From assembly GCA_036268875.1 (NCBI GenBank), contig DATATI010000068.1, positions 1 through 34,985 of the forward strand: a stretch of 34,985 nucleotides of DNA. Direction: 5' to 3'. The notes beneath the pieces were generated by a model. The model was given only the letters and a program-made list of their open reading frames with translations, did not search any database and was not told the DNA's origin. The first letter of the stretch is position 1. Each line of letters starts with the position of its first letter. This stretch comes from Polyangia bacterium. Its GTDB lineage: Bacteria; Myxococcota_A; Polyangia; Fen-1088. The position numbers and the translations under genes are program-made. Positions 7,919-16,561 of this stretch are shown here, one piece after another.

Positions 7919-9622
7919 ATGTTCAAAATCCGTAACGTGAAACAACGACGCTGGCTGGCGGCCATGGTTTTGACCGTGACGCTGGTCGGAGCGTCAGCCA
8001 CTCAGGCATTCGCCGACGACCCGGTGCCCGACAAGACCGGTGGGTTCCAGACCACGCCGACCGCTTTCTCGGTGCCTGGCTATACCAAGCCCGTGCCGGA
8101 GAAGGCGACCACCAAGGATCTGGCGGTCGCCGTCGACGCCGTGGCGCAATCCGCATCGCACAGCATCTACTCGATCAACTTCGTGTGGACCCTGGTGGCG
8201 GGCTTTCTGGTTATGTTCATGCAGGCGGGATTCGCTCTGGTCGAAACCGGCCTGATTCGCGCGAAGAACGCTTCCCACACGTTCTCGATGAACTTCATGG
8301 TGTACGGGCTGGGCATGCTGGGCTTCTTCGTCTGCGGCTTCGCCTTCATGTGCGGCGGCCTCAACGGAACGGCCATCGGCGGCCCAGCGTCGCTGGGAGG
8401 AACGCCGACGCTGCATTCGATGTTGACCATCGGATCGGCGATGAACGGTGACCACGGCTGGGGCCTCATCGGCACCACCGGCTTCTTCCTGACCGGCAAT
8501 GGCTATGACGCCAGCGTCGTCGTCCTGTTCTTGTTCATGATGGTCTTCATGGACACCACGGCCACCATCGTCACCGGCGCCTGCGCCGAGCGGTGGAGCT
8601 TCAAGAGCTTCTTCATCTTCAGCATCATCGTCGGTGCCTTCATCTACCCGGTGTTCGGCTGTTGGGTGTGGGGCGGCGGCTGGCTGGCGCAGATCGGCTA
8701 TCGGTTGGGTCTGGGCCACGGGGCGGTCGACTACGCTGGATCGGGCGTCGTGCACTTGCAAGGTGGCGCGCTGGCTTTCATCACGGCGCTGCTCATCGGG
8801 CCGCGCATCGGCAAGTACGACGCCGACGGCAAGGTCAACCCGATCCTTCCGCACGACATCCCGATGGTGCAGGTGGGCACGTTCATCCTGGCCTTCGGCT
8901 GGTTCGGCTTCAACGCCGGCAGCTCGCTGGCCGGTTCTGACGGCCGCATCGGCATCGTCGCCGCCAACACGATGATCGCCGGCATGTCGGCGACCATCTC
9001 GGGCGTCATCTATATGTGGACCCGCTATGGCAAGCCTGACCCCAGCATGATGTGCAACAGCATGCTGGCCGGCCTGGTGGCCATCACGTCGCCGTGCGCA
9101 TTCGTCACGCCGGTGGGCGCGTTCATCATCGGCGCCGTCGCCGGTGTGCTGGTCGTGGTCAGCGTGTTCTTCTTCGACAAGGTGAAGATCGACGATCCGG
9201 TCGGCGCCATCAGCGTTCACGGCGTCAACGGCGCCTGGGGCCTGATCGCTGTCGGCTTGTTCTCCGACGGCAGCTACGGTCAGGGTTGGAACGGCGTCGG
9301 CGCCACCGATTACCTGGGCGTCGCGGGCAAGGGAGTCGCCGGCCTGTTCTACGGCGACTCGAAGCAGCTGGTCGCCCAGCTGGTCGAGACCGGCGTCTGC
9401 ATCGCCTGGAACGTGGTGGTGGGCGGACTCGCCTTCTACGTCATCGGCAAGGTGCTGGGTTCGAACCGCGTCACCGCCGAGGTCGAGATCGCCGGTCTGG
9501 ACATTCCGGAGATGGGCCTGGCCGGTTACCCGGAGTTCTTGGACCACATGACCCCGGCCGACGTGCCCGCGCAGCAGGTGGCTGCCGCGAAGAAGGCCGT
9601 CCCCTCGTTGAGCAGCACCTAG
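7919..9622 (+). CDS. amt: Ammonium transporter (Amt/MEP/Rh family)
   Basis: A 567-residue inner-membrane ammonium channel. It opens with a cleavable signal peptide (about residues 1-32, ending ATQAFA), followed by an unusually long ~50-residue periplasmic segment before the first channel helix (FVWTLVAGFLVMFMQAGFALVETG). Conduction residues are in place: Phe210 (VFMDTTATIV) matches E. coli AmtB Phe107, Asp271 (AVDYAG) matches Asp160, and the pore histidines are His279 (GVVHLQGG) and His434 (SVHGVNGAWG). The conserved GACAERW and NAGS motifs are also present. A GAGG ribosome site precedes the ATG. A small membrane protein gene lies upstream and a terminator plus a Usp gene downstream; glnK, the usual amt partner, is not in this window. 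The C-terminal tail is Ala/Val-rich and longer than usual. Confidence 0.96.
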   Translation: MFKIRNVKQRRWLAAMVLTVTLVGASATQAFADDPVPDKTGGFQTTPTAFSVPGYTKPVPEKATTKDLAVAVDAVAQSASHSIYSINFVWTLVAGFLVMFMQAGFALVETGLIRAKNASHTFSMNFMVYGLGMLGFFVCGFAFMCGGLNGTAIGGPASLGGTPTLHSMLTIGSAMNGDHGWGLIGTTGFFLTGNGYDASVVVLFLFMMVFMDTTATIVTGACAERWSFKSFFIFSIIVGAFIYPVFGCWVWGGGWLAQIGYRLGLGHGAVDYAGSGVVHLQGGALAFITALLIGPRIGKYDADGKVNPILPHDIPMVQVGTFILAFGWFGFNAGSSLAGSDGRIGIVAANTMIAGMSATISGVIYMWTRYGKPDPSMMCNSMLAGLVAITSPCAFVTPVGAFIIGAVAGVLVVVSVFFFDKVKIDDPVGAISVHGVNGAWGLIAVGLFSDGSYGQGWNGVGATDYLGVAGKGVAGLFYGDSKQLVAQLVETGVCIAWNVVVGGLAFYVIGKVLGSNRVTAEVEIAGLDIPEMGLAGYPEFLDHMTPADVPAQQVAAAKKAVPSLSST

Positions 9623-9654
9623 TCACCGCGTAGAAGCCTTCTTTTAACCTTCGG

Positions 9655-9690
9655 GCTGGGCCTCGTTTGTGGCGGGGCCCAGCTTTTTCT
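9655..9690 (+). terminator. Intrinsic terminator after amt
   Basis: GCTGGGCC (9655-9662) pairs perfectly with GGCCCAGC (9676-9683) across a 13-base loop and is followed at once by TTTTTC. This is a typical rho-independent terminator, placed 33 bases past the amt stop and before the Usp gene, so amt is probably transcribed separately or with partial read-through. Confidence 0.85.
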
Positions 9691-9708
9691 TTGTAGAAGC
9701 ATCGACAA

Positions 9709-10545
9709 ATGATGAAAGACGTCCTGGTCTGCCTGGAAGAGTCCGCCAGCACGGAAGCAGCGACACGAACCGCGCTGCAGATTGCCAAGGCGCAGAACGC
9801 GCACCTGGTGGGACTGGTCGTCATCGACGAGCCACAGATTCGCGCCGGTGCCGCCACCGGCATCGGGGGCGCCAGTTACAAGCACGAACGCGACGAAGCA
9901 CTGATGGCCGACGCAGCAAAACACGCGGCCGCTTGGTTGGGCGCCTTCGATCGTCTTTGCCGGGAAGCAAAGATCGTGGGTGAAACCCGCCAGGTGGTCG
10001 GGCGGGCGGCGGCCAGCATCCTGCGCGAGATGCAATCCTTCGACGTCAGCGTGATGGGACGCGACGCCAACTTTCACTTCGAGACCGTGGCCGCCGATCC
10101 CGAGACGCGTAGTTATGTTCTTCACCGCTCACAAAAGCCGACCATCCTGGTACCGGCCACCGGGCGTCCAATCTGGAAGCGGGCGGTGATTGCCTATGAC
10201 GGAAGCTCGGCGTCCAAACGGGCGGTGGCCGCCTTCGCGGACAGCGGCCTGGCCCACGGGTTGGAACTGCACGTGGCCACCGTCGACGACGACGGCGCCA
10301 CCGCCTGGGAAATGGCCGGGCGCGCGATCGAGGACCTCAAACGACGTGGATTTCATGCAGCCTTGCACAACGTGGTCTCGGTCCTGCCCATCCCCGAAGC
10401 CTTGCTGGAGATAGCCGGCAAGCTGGACGCCGACGTGCTGGTGATGGGCGCCTATGCCGGCTCACGCATCCTCGAGCGGGTCTGGGGCTCCGTGACCACC
10501 GACCTCATCGAAAAGACGACCATCTCGCTTTTCCTCCAGCACTGA
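9709..10545 (+). CDS. Universal stress protein, tandem UspA domains
   Basis: A 278-residue cytoplasmic protein made of two UspA domains, about residues 1-145 and 155-278. Domain 1 begins MMKDVLVCLEESASTEAATRTALQIAKAQNAHL and ends in SQKPTILVPAT. Domain 2 begins KRAVIAYDGSSASKRAVAAF and keeps the nucleotide-binding pattern G-2x-G-9x-G-S/T as VMGAYAGSRILERVWGSVT followed by the final strand ISLFLQH, so the second domain probably binds ATP. The same loop in domain 1 is degenerate (VMGRDANFHFETVAADPETRSYVL). The gene lies 12 bases upstream of an antiporter gene and is almost surely co-transcribed with it, which suggests a role in ion or pH stress signalling; the direct partner is unknown. Confidence 0.93.
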   Translation: MMKDVLVCLEESASTEAATRTALQIAKAQNAHLVGLVVIDEPQIRAGAATGIGGASYKHERDEALMADAAKHAAAWLGAFDRLCREAKIVGETRQVVGRAAASILREMQSFDVSVMGRDANFHFETVAADPETRSYVLHRSQKPTILVPATGRPIWKRAVIAYDGSSASKRAVAAFADSGLAHGLELHVATVDDDGATAWEMAGRAIEDLKRRGFHAALHNVVSVLPIPEALLEIAGKLDADVLVMGAYAGSRILERVWGSVTTDLIEKTTISLFLQH

Positions 10546-10556
10546 AGGTCGACAAA

Positions 10557-11900
10557 ATGCCCAGCGTCCCAGTAGCCTTCGCCACGCCCCTGTGGGCGGT
10601 GCTGCCTTTCGCTTGCTACCTCCTGCTGATCGCCGGACTGCCGCTGTTCTTCGGACATTTCTGGGAGAGCAACCGCAACAAGCTCCTGACCGGCTTGGTG
10701 CTGGGCGCGCCGGTGATTTTCTATCTTCTGTGGCGCCCCGACGGCGCCGCCTTGCTAGCGCAGACCTTGATCGAATACGTCTCGTTCATTGCGCTCTTGG
10801 GCGCGCTGTTCGTCATCTCGGGCGGCATCTACCTGCGGGGATCGCTGACCGGCACACCACTGGTGAACACCGTGTTCATGGCCGTGGGCTCTTTGCTGGC
10901 CAGTTTGATCGGCACCACCGGGGCATCGGCGTTGCTGATTCGTCCCTTGCTGCGCGCCAACCAGGGACGCAGCAAGGTGACCCACATGGTGGTGTTCTTC
11001 ATCTTCATCGTCTCGAACGGGGCCGGCATGTTGACCCCGCTCGGCGATCCACCGCTGTTCTTGGGGTTTCTGCGCGGGGTCCCGTTCCTGTGGACGCTGC
11101 GGCTGGCACCGCCGTGGGCGATGGCGAACGGGGTGCTGCTGGTGTTGTTCTATGCGTTCGACTGGTGGACTTTCCGACGGGACGGCAAGGCCGAGCAACC
11201 GTCAGCCGCGCCAGCGGAAGGCATAGGCAAAGAACGATTGCGCATCGAAGGCCGCATCAATCTTTTGTGGCTGCTGGGGATCGTTCTCACCGTCTTTGCC
11301 GCCGGCACCTGGGGCCCGGCGGTGCTGCCGGACCCGCATGTCCGTTCGCTGGTCCAGATCCTGTGCATGATGGCGCTGGCGGGGGCTTCGTTGTGGACCA
11401 CGCCGCGGACCATTCACGAGGCGAACCGGTTTTCATGGGCGCCCATCGTCGAAGTCGGCGTCGTGTTCATCGGGATCTTCGTGACCATGGTGCCGGCGCT
11501 GCTGTTCCTTGAAGAGCGTGGAGCCACGTTGGGCGTCACCAAGCCGTGGCAATTTTTCTGGGCCTCGGGAGCGCTGTCCAGCGTGCTCGACAACGCGCCC
11601 ACCTATCTGACCTTCGCGTCGCTGGCCACCGGCGTGGCAGATCACGGCGCCGGCGTGCTGTCCGCCGCCAATCTGGGAACCCTGGCCGCCCACCCCGTCG
11701 GCCAGCAATTGCTGGCGGCGGTGGCCTGCGGATCGGTGTTCATGGGCGCCAACACCTATATTGGCAACGGTCCGAACTTCATGGTCAAGGCCATCGCCGA
11801 GCAGCACCACGTGCGCATGCCCAGTTTCTTCGGCTACACACTGTGGTCGGGCGCCATCCTCATCCCGCTGTTCGGCTTGGTCGCGCTTTTTTTCTTTTGA
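10557..11900 (+). CDS. Sodium:proton antiporter-like membrane protein (NhaD/ArsB/CitM superfamily)
   Basis: A 447-residue polytopic protein with about 11-12 hydrophobic segments. The re-entrant regions typical of the ion-transporter superfamily are visible: SLIGTTGASALLIRPLL--N and SNGAGMLTPLGDPPLFLGFL in the first half, and SSVLDNAPTYLTF and GANTYIGNGPNFMVKAIAE in the second half, giving the expected inverted duplication. These motifs characterise the putative Na+/H+ antiporters near NhaD and ArsB. The cytoplasmic loop at about residues 205-235 is charged. A GAAGG site precedes the ATG, which is 12 bases after the Usp stop. Predicted role: cation/proton exchange in the inner membrane. Substrate is not settled by sequence; arsenite or dicarboxylate transport is less likely. 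Confidence 0.87.
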   Translation: MPSVPVAFATPLWAVLPFACYLLLIAGLPLFFGHFWESNRNKLLTGLVLGAPVIFYLLWRPDGAALLAQTLIEYVSFIALLGALFVISGGIYLRGSLTGTPLVNTVFMAVGSLLASLIGTTGASALLIRPLLRANQGRSKVTHMVVFFIFIVSNGAGMLTPLGDPPLFLGFLRGVPFLWTLRLAPPWAMANGVLLVLFYAFDWWTFRRDGKAEQPSAAPAEGIGKERLRIEGRINLLWLLGIVLTVFAAGTWGPAVLPDPHVRSLVQILCMMALAGASLWTTPRTIHEANRFSWAPIVEVGVVFIGIFVTMVPALLFLEERGATLGVTKPWQFFWASGALSSVLDNAPTYLTFASLATGVADHGAGVLSAANLGTLAAHPVGQQLLAAVACGSVFMGANTYIGNGPNFMVKAIAEQHHVRMPSFFGYTLWSGAILIPLFGLVALFFF

Positions 11901-12028
11901 TCCGGCGCGCGCCCTGGCCCTGTTCCAGTCCAGCTGCCTGACACCCGAACCCCGTTGGGGCTGAATCGCTGGCGGCTCCCAGGAAAAGCTGGCTAACTAC
12001 CGGCTCCGGTCCCCGCGGGCCGTCAACG

Positions 12029-12262
12029 ATGTTCAACTTCGGACGCAGGATCGTGAGGGTCACCTTCGTCGACCGGATGTCGGGCGCGGTCATCTCGCAG
12101 GCGCGCATGCCCGTCGGGCGGCTGCCCGAGACGTTCACCAAGGACACCGTGCTCAAGATGGCGGGCGAGACGTACCTTGTTTCGCGCGCCGAACCTGCAA
12201 CCAAGGCCGAGTTTTCCGCCTCGAATCAGCTCAAGGTCTTCGTGATCAAGCACCAGCCCTAG
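12029..12262 (+). CDS. Small hypothetical protein
   Basis: A 77-residue soluble protein with a beta-rich look: RRIVRVTFVDRMSGAVISQ, then PVGRLPETFTKDTVLKMAGETYLVSRAEP-TKAEF, then LKVFVIKHQ. The pattern (strand with FVD---G, then LPETF, an aliphatic strand, V-RAEP-T--EF, final strand) resembles short uncharacterised proteins I have seen in related genomes, but I can give no family name. The ATG at 12029 has no visible ribosome site and the frame is open back to 11942, so an upstream non-ATG start is possible. It may also be a surviving domain of a longer gene, since the flanks are remnant-like. Confidence 0.5.
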   Translation: MFNFGRRIVRVTFVDRMSGAVISQARMPVGRLPETFTKDTVLKMAGETYLVSRAEPATKAEFSASNQLKVFVIKHQP

Positions 12263-12606
12263 TCACTCGCAAATATGTCCCAGGCCACGTTGGGAACCGC
12301 CAGGCCGGCAACGGCGGCGCCGTATGGCGTGTGGCGTGCAGGGCGTGGTGACAGACGCGCCCGAGACCGGCGTCCAGCCCTTTCACTCTCCGACCAGATC
12401 GCGGACGGTGTTGAGGTACTGCTCTTTCGTCAGCAGCGCATCGGCGATGCGCCCGGCTCGACGCCGTAGTTCCGACAGACACTGGGCGGTGGCATCGAAG
12501 GGTAATCGACGATGGCTGATCGGCGTTGACCGACGATCAAACAGCAAGGTTTCTCTCTTTCAACCCATCACTGCCAATGTCCGCTATGATCATGGGAGCA
12601 GGCGCC
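12263..12606. other. Gene-poor stretch before the GH95-like gene
   Basis: A 344-base stretch without a convincing complete gene. It contains a minus-strand coding-like fragment (12383-12547, listed separately). A TATGAT hexamer at 12585-12590 sits just upstream of the GH95-like start and could be a -10 element, but I see no matching -35 at the right distance. Confidence 0.4.
12383..12547 (-). pseudogene. Coding-like fragment, possible C-terminal remnant
   Basis: On the minus strand a short frame from a TTG at 12547 to a TGA at 12383 reads 54 residues with normal amino-acid composition, including LPFDATAQCLSELRRRAGRIADAL and LTKEQYLNTVRDLVGE. The last part resembles the LT--QY-NTVRDLLG motif at the start of DUF1592-type proteins, but here a stop follows directly, so the match may be chance or a broken gene. 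No start with a ribosome site is seen. Low certainty. Confidence 0.25.
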
Positions 12607-14874
12607 ATGAATTCGATTGGACGGTTGCTGGTCGCGTCGCTGATAGTCGGCGCTGGTGGCTTGAGCGCGTGCCGCCAGAGCAACCTGGTCGGCGGTCCTT
12701 TGCCGCCACCCGACAACGCTGGCGGCGTGGTGACTTCGTTGCCGACGATCCCCAATCAGGCCTTGATGTACCGGGCCGAGCTGACGGCGCAGCCCAAAGT
12801 GATCGACACCGATCAGACCACCGATGCGCCTTTGATGGGCAACGGCGATCTCGGCGTTGCCATCTTCGGCGGCATCGACGCGATGACCTTCAATCTGAAC
12901 AAGAACGAGTTCTGGTCGCTTGGCGAGGGCCGCGTCAAAGCGATGGAGCGCCTGACGCTGGCCATCCCGGGCATGGTCGGGGCGACTTACGCGATGACCG
13001 AGGAACTGGGCCTGGGCGAGATCACCGGAACGTTTTCGGTCGGAGATCGGACGATCACCACGAAGAGCTGGGTCCAGGCCGACGACACCACGGTGAATCG
13101 GGTGATCACTCAGCTGACGTTGACCGGCGGTGGCTCGCTGGCGGCCAGCGTCACCCTGGCGATCGGGCACCTCAACACTTACGCCAGTACGACGTCAGCA
13201 ATGGGCGACGTGCTGTATCGTGACGTGCGGGCCGACGACAGCGACACCATCGGCGCCCAGGCCACCCGCCGCGTGCGTGTCGCGACCCGCACCGTCGGCG
13301 CAACCGGAACCGTCGCCAACGACGCGATGACGTTCACCCTGACGTCGAATGCGCCGGTCTGGTTGATCACCGGTGTCATGAGCAACCTGGACGATGCCAA
13401 TTACCAAAGTCGGGTTTTGGATAGTGTCGCGTCGCTGGGAGCCAATGACGTCACGGCGCTGGAGGCCGCGCATCGTTCCTGGTGGGACCGCTTCTACCGT
13501 CAGTCTTTCGTCGAGATCCCCGACAAGGTCCTCGAGAAATTCTTTTATGCGGCGCTTTATCTGTTTGGCAGTGCGTCGCGCGCCGGCGAGCAGGCACCCG
13601 GCCTCTGGGCGAACTGGGTGATGCGGGATCCGGCGTGGAACGGCGACTACGGCCTCGACTACAACTACGAGGCGCCGTACTACGCCGTCTTCCCCACCAA
13701 CCACGTCGAACTGGCGGCCAATTATGACCAGCCAATCATCGATTGGCTTCCGAATGCTCAGGCCGAGGCAACAAAAAACGGTTGGACGGGCGCCTACTAC
13801 CGCGTGCACATCGGACCGTTGCCCAATGGCAGCGCCGACACGAATGAATGGAACCAGAAATTCAACAATGCCTTCGCCGCCAGCGTGATGATCAGCCACT
13901 ACTACTCGACGCGCGATCCGGCCTATGCGGCTGGCATTTACGACACGCTGAAACAGATGTCGATCTTCTGGCAGGACTATCTCAAGACCGACGGCGCCCG
14001 GTATGTGGTCTACAGCGATCCCCAACAAGAAGGCGGCGCAGATCCGCAGGTAAACGGGTTCATGTCTCTCGGTTTTGTCCGGCTTCTTTTCCAAGGAACA
14101 ATCGACATCAGCACCGCGCTGGGTCGTGACGCTGACCAAAGGGCGGTCTGGCAAGATCGGATGGCCAACCTTTCCGCGTTCCCGACATTCACCAGAGACG
14201 GCAAGACCGTCTTTCGTTACACCGAGGTCGGCCTGGACTGGTATCCGTCGAACGCCGTCGGGATCCATCCGATCTACCCCGCCGGTCAGATCGGCCTTGG
14301 CAGCGACCCGGCCCTGCTGTCCACTGCCCAGAACATGGTGGACGAGATGGCGCGATGGAATGACCAAAACGGCACCAATACGTTCTATCCAGCTGCGGCG
14401 CGCGTCGGGCACGATCCGATCGACATCCTCATGCACCTGGACACCTGGGTCGGGGGCAACAGCTACCCGAACCTGCACATTCACACCAGCGGCGGTGGAA
14501 TCGAGAACCTGAATACCGTCCCGTCGACCATCTCCGAGATGCTGTTGCAGTCGTTCCAGGGAAAGTTGCGGCTGTTCGCTGATTGGCCGATCTCATCGGA
14601 CGCGCGCTTCGGCAACCTGCGTGCGTGGGGCGGATTCCTGGTCGCCAGTCGCCTCACGGGAGGGATCGTCCAGTACGTTCGCATCGCCAGCGAGCAAGGA
14701 CAGACCGCCATCCTGGTGAATCCGTGGCCGGGCCAGACGCTGCGCCTTTATCGGAACGGTGTTGACGCCGGCACGTTGAGCGGTCCAGAGGTGACGCTGC
14801 CGACGGCGAAGGGCGAGGTCTTGACGCTGGCCCGAGACGGTACGACGTACGCAGCGATCGTCCCGAAGCTGTAG
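12607..14874 (+). CDS. GH95-like (six-hairpin) glycosidase lipoprotein
   Basis: A 755-residue surface lipoprotein with a lipobox at LSAC (about Cys23) after a short signal. Residues about 55-270 form a beta-sandwich beginning APLMGNGDLGVAIFGGIDAMTFNLNKNEFW, the layout found at the start of GH95 fucosidases and relatives. An (alpha/alpha)6-barrel follows, with FFYAALYLFGSASRAG, WNGDYGLDYNYEAPYYAVFPTNHVEL and DPQQEGGADPQVNGFMSLGFVRLLF, then a small C-terminal beta domain. The Asn-Tyr-Glu in the WNGDYGLDYNYEAPY motif lies where GH95 enzymes have NTEMNYW, so a retained catalytic acid is possible but not proven. ATG 12607 is chosen over upstream starts because GGAG lies 8 bases before it and the signal begins there. 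Predicted role: cleavage of an external glycan. It is convergent with the ECF sigma operon. Confidence 0.78.
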   Translation: MNSIGRLLVASLIVGAGGLSACRQSNLVGGPLPPPDNAGGVVTSLPTIPNQALMYRAELTAQPKVIDTDQTTDAPLMGNGDLGVAIFGGIDAMTFNLNKNEFWSLGEGRVKAMERLTLAIPGMVGATYAMTEELGLGEITGTFSVGDRTITTKSWVQADDTTVNRVITQLTLTGGGSLAASVTLAIGHLNTYASTTSAMGDVLYRDVRADDSDTIGAQATRRVRVATRTVGATGTVANDAMTFTLTSNAPVWLITGVMSNLDDANYQSRVLDSVASLGANDVTALEAAHRSWWDRFYRQSFVEIPDKVLEKFFYAALYLFGSASRAGEQAPGLWANWVMRDPAWNGDYGLDYNYEAPYYAVFPTNHVELAANYDQPIIDWLPNAQAEATKNGWTGAYYRVHIGPLPNGSADTNEWNQKFNNAFAASVMISHYYSTRDPAYAAGIYDTLKQMSIFWQDYLKTDGARYVVYSDPQQEGGADPQVNGFMSLGFVRLLFQGTIDISTALGRDADQRAVWQDRMANLSAFPTFTRDGKTVFRYTEVGLDWYPSNAVGIHPIYPAGQIGLGSDPALLSTAQNMVDEMARWNDQNGTNTFYPAAARVGHDPIDILMHLDTWVGGNSYPNLHIHTSGGGIENLNTVPSTISEMLLQSFQGKLRLFADWPISSDARFGNLRAWGGFLVASRLTGGIVQYVRIASEQGQTAILVNPWPGQTLRLYRNGVDAGTLSGPEVTLPTAKGEVLTLARDGTTYAAIVPKL

Positions 14875-14915
14875 CGCGCTTTCAGGAACTGTGCTGGATG
14901 CCGACGGAAAACCTT

Positions 14916-15842
14916 TCAGGGCGTTGCCGCGCCGGTGGCGGCGGAACCGCTCCGGAGACAGGCGGCGCGTCCCACCTGCGCGCGCCGCTTCATCGATCCG
15001 TCGCTGGCCAGTGACAACACCCGATCGAAATCGTTGACGGCGCGTGCACAGTCGTTTGCGGCCGCCCGCAGCTCGCCGCGAATCAGGCCCAATTCCAGAT
15101 CCCGCGCTCCTTCTGACAGTGACAGCTCGTTCAATTTGTTCAATGCAGGGCCGCGCCGTCCAGCCAGGAGGAGCGCATCGATTCTCAGACGGGCTGCCTC
15201 CGGGGCCAGCACGCCCGATGAGAACCGCCTTTCGTAGTCGTCCAGGAGAGCGAGCGCCCGGTGGGGATCGCGTTTTTGCCGAAGCGCCACCACGGCGCCT
15301 TCGAGGAAGGCACTTCCCCCCCCAGCGGCCGGCCGGCGGCGCGGCGACGGGCTGGTCGTAATCGGTGGCGGGAAGACCGTGGGCGCAGGATCCGGATCTG
15401 CGTCCGTCGTGGGGGCCGCCGCTGGTGCTGCGGGCGTGTTGGGTGAAATGATCCGGCTGGGTAAGCGCCGCCGGGTTGGCGATTCCGCCGGCGCCGCCGA
15501 GGTGTGCGGCAACAGAGCCAAAATGCGTGGCCAAACCGGCGCCCATCCTCGTGCCGCGGCAACCACACCGCCGCCGAAGAGCATGACGGCGCCGACCACC
15601 AGCCAGACGATCGCAGGCGCCCGACGGTGATTGGCAGACGTGGGTCGAATCGATCCATCCAGCCGCACGCGCACGCCAGAAAGCCGCGCCCAGGACACTG
15701 TCGTCGGTGGCTTTACGTTTCGCAGCAGCGCGCCGGCGCGTTTTTCGATTGAATCAGGTTCGCCGGGCCGGTCAGGCATGTCTGCGAAGCGCGTCGGGCC
15801 GTCTGTCGATTGGCGTTGCCCGGTGGAGTGGTCATCGCTCAT
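14916..15842 (-). CDS. Membrane protein with C-terminal TPR-like domain, sigma-factor partner
   Basis: A 308-residue single-pass protein. Residues 1-73 are cytoplasmic and polar; about 75-98 are a membrane helix (APAIVWLVVGAVMLFGGGVVAAA); about 115-185 are a Pro/Ala/Thr-rich linker; and about 190-300 are a helical domain that looks like tetratricopeptide repeats (DPHRALALLDDYERRFSSGVLAPEAARLRIDALLLAGR). The start at 15842 is chosen because its ATG overlaps the sigma factor stop as ATGA, implying translational coupling; the frame is open a little further. Genes of this architecture follow ECF sigma genes in myxobacteria and probably serve as anti-sigma or signalling partners, although no zinc-binding anti-sigma motif is present. 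That role is inference. Confidence 0.72.
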   Translation of the reverse strand: MSDDHSTGQRQSTDGPTRFADMPDRPGEPDSIEKRAGALLRNVKPPTTVSWARLSGVRVRLDGSIRPTSANHRRAPAIVWLVVGAVMLFGGGVVAAARGWAPVWPRILALLPHTSAAPAESPTRRRLPSRIISPNTPAAPAAAPTTDADPDPAPTVFPPPITTSPSPRRRPAAGGGSAFLEGAVVALRQKRDPHRALALLDDYERRFSSGVLAPEAARLRIDALLLAGRRGPALNKLNELSLSEGARDLELGLIRGELRAAANDCARAVNDFDRVLSLASDGSMKRRAQVGRAACLRSGSAATGAATP

Positions 15843-16507
15843 CGCGCACCACCTCGGGCCTGTTTCGCCTCCCATGCCAGGAGCTTCCGCAAGAACTGCT
15901 TTCTCGCCCGGTGCAACCGCAACCAGACATTGGCCACACTGGTCCCGCTGATGGCGGCGATCTCATCTCCGCTCAGGCCCTGTAATTCGAAAAGGATCAG
16001 CACCGTGCGGTGAACTTCGGACAATTCGTCGAGGACCTGGTACGTGAGCGCCTTGGCCTCCTTTTGCTCGATCGCCTCCAGGGGCGAGGCCGACGTCGAG
16101 GGAGCGTTCTTCATGGCGTCGGCGCCATCCGCGTCCCCGCCGCCGACCCAGCCGAACCAGCGACGCCATCGCCGCGCCCGGCGGCGGTCAGAGACAACCC
16201 GAATTGTGATGGCGTACAGCCAGGCGGGGACGCTGGCATCAGCGCGCAACGTGTGCAACCTCTTGTGCACCACCAGGAAAACCTCGTGGACGACGTCTTC
16301 GACTTCGACGTCTCGGCCCGTCAGCCATCCCACCCACCGTGCGACCATCGGCGCGTGAAGGCGATATATCTCGTCAAGCGTTGGCTTCTCGACATGTTTG
16401 GACGAGGCGCCGTTCGGCGCCTGCGGGGGCAAATTTTCAGGCCCAGAGGGTGGCGCCCCCCCATTGCCTTGATTGCCGGCCGCCAACACTAAAAGAGGGT
16501 TGGTCAT
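15839..16507 (-). CDS. RNA polymerase sigma factor, ECF (sigma-70) family
   Basis: A 222-residue ECF sigma factor. Region 2 covers about residues 45-115: Y-LHAPMVARWVGWLTGRDVEVEDVVHEVFLVVHKRLHTLRADASVPAWLYAITIRVVSDRRRARR, with the core-binding DVEDVVHEVF segment. Region 4 covers about 150-210: LDELSEVHRTVLILFELQGLSGDEIAAISGTSVANVWLRLHRARKQFLR, the -35 recognition helix-turn-helix. The ATG at 16507 is taken as start; a TTG at 16561, directly after the upstream gene's stop, would add 18 residues. Neither has a good ribosome site. The stop overlaps the next gene by ATGA. It probably governs envelope or stress genes, including its own operon; target promoters are not identifiable here. Confidence 0.95.
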   Translation of the reverse strand: MTNPLLVLAAGNQGNGGAPPSGPENLPPQAPNGASSKHVEKPTLDEIYRLHAPMVARWVGWLTGRDVEVEDVVHEVFLVVHKRLHTLRADASVPAWLYAITIRVVSDRRRARRWRRWFGWVGGGDADGADAMKNAPSTSASPLEAIEQKEAKALTYQVLDELSEVHRTVLILFELQGLSGDEIAAISGTSVANVWLRLHRARKQFLRKLLAWEAKQARGGAR

Positions 16508-16561
16508 AAATGTGCGATCGTCAGATGGGTGAAAATCGCGGTTCCTTTCAGACAAAATCAA

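Noticed and set aside
7994-9547. Long minus-strand frame (517 codons) opposite amt
   Set aside because: His/Asp/Ala-rich mirror of a strongly conserved gene; no domain, no ribosome site.
11970-12020. Stretch with AAGCTGGCTAACTACC and later CCGCGG, resembling the 16S rRNA 530-loop region
   Set aside because: Only about a dozen contiguous bases agree and the flanks do not fit; treated as chance rather than an rRNA fragment.
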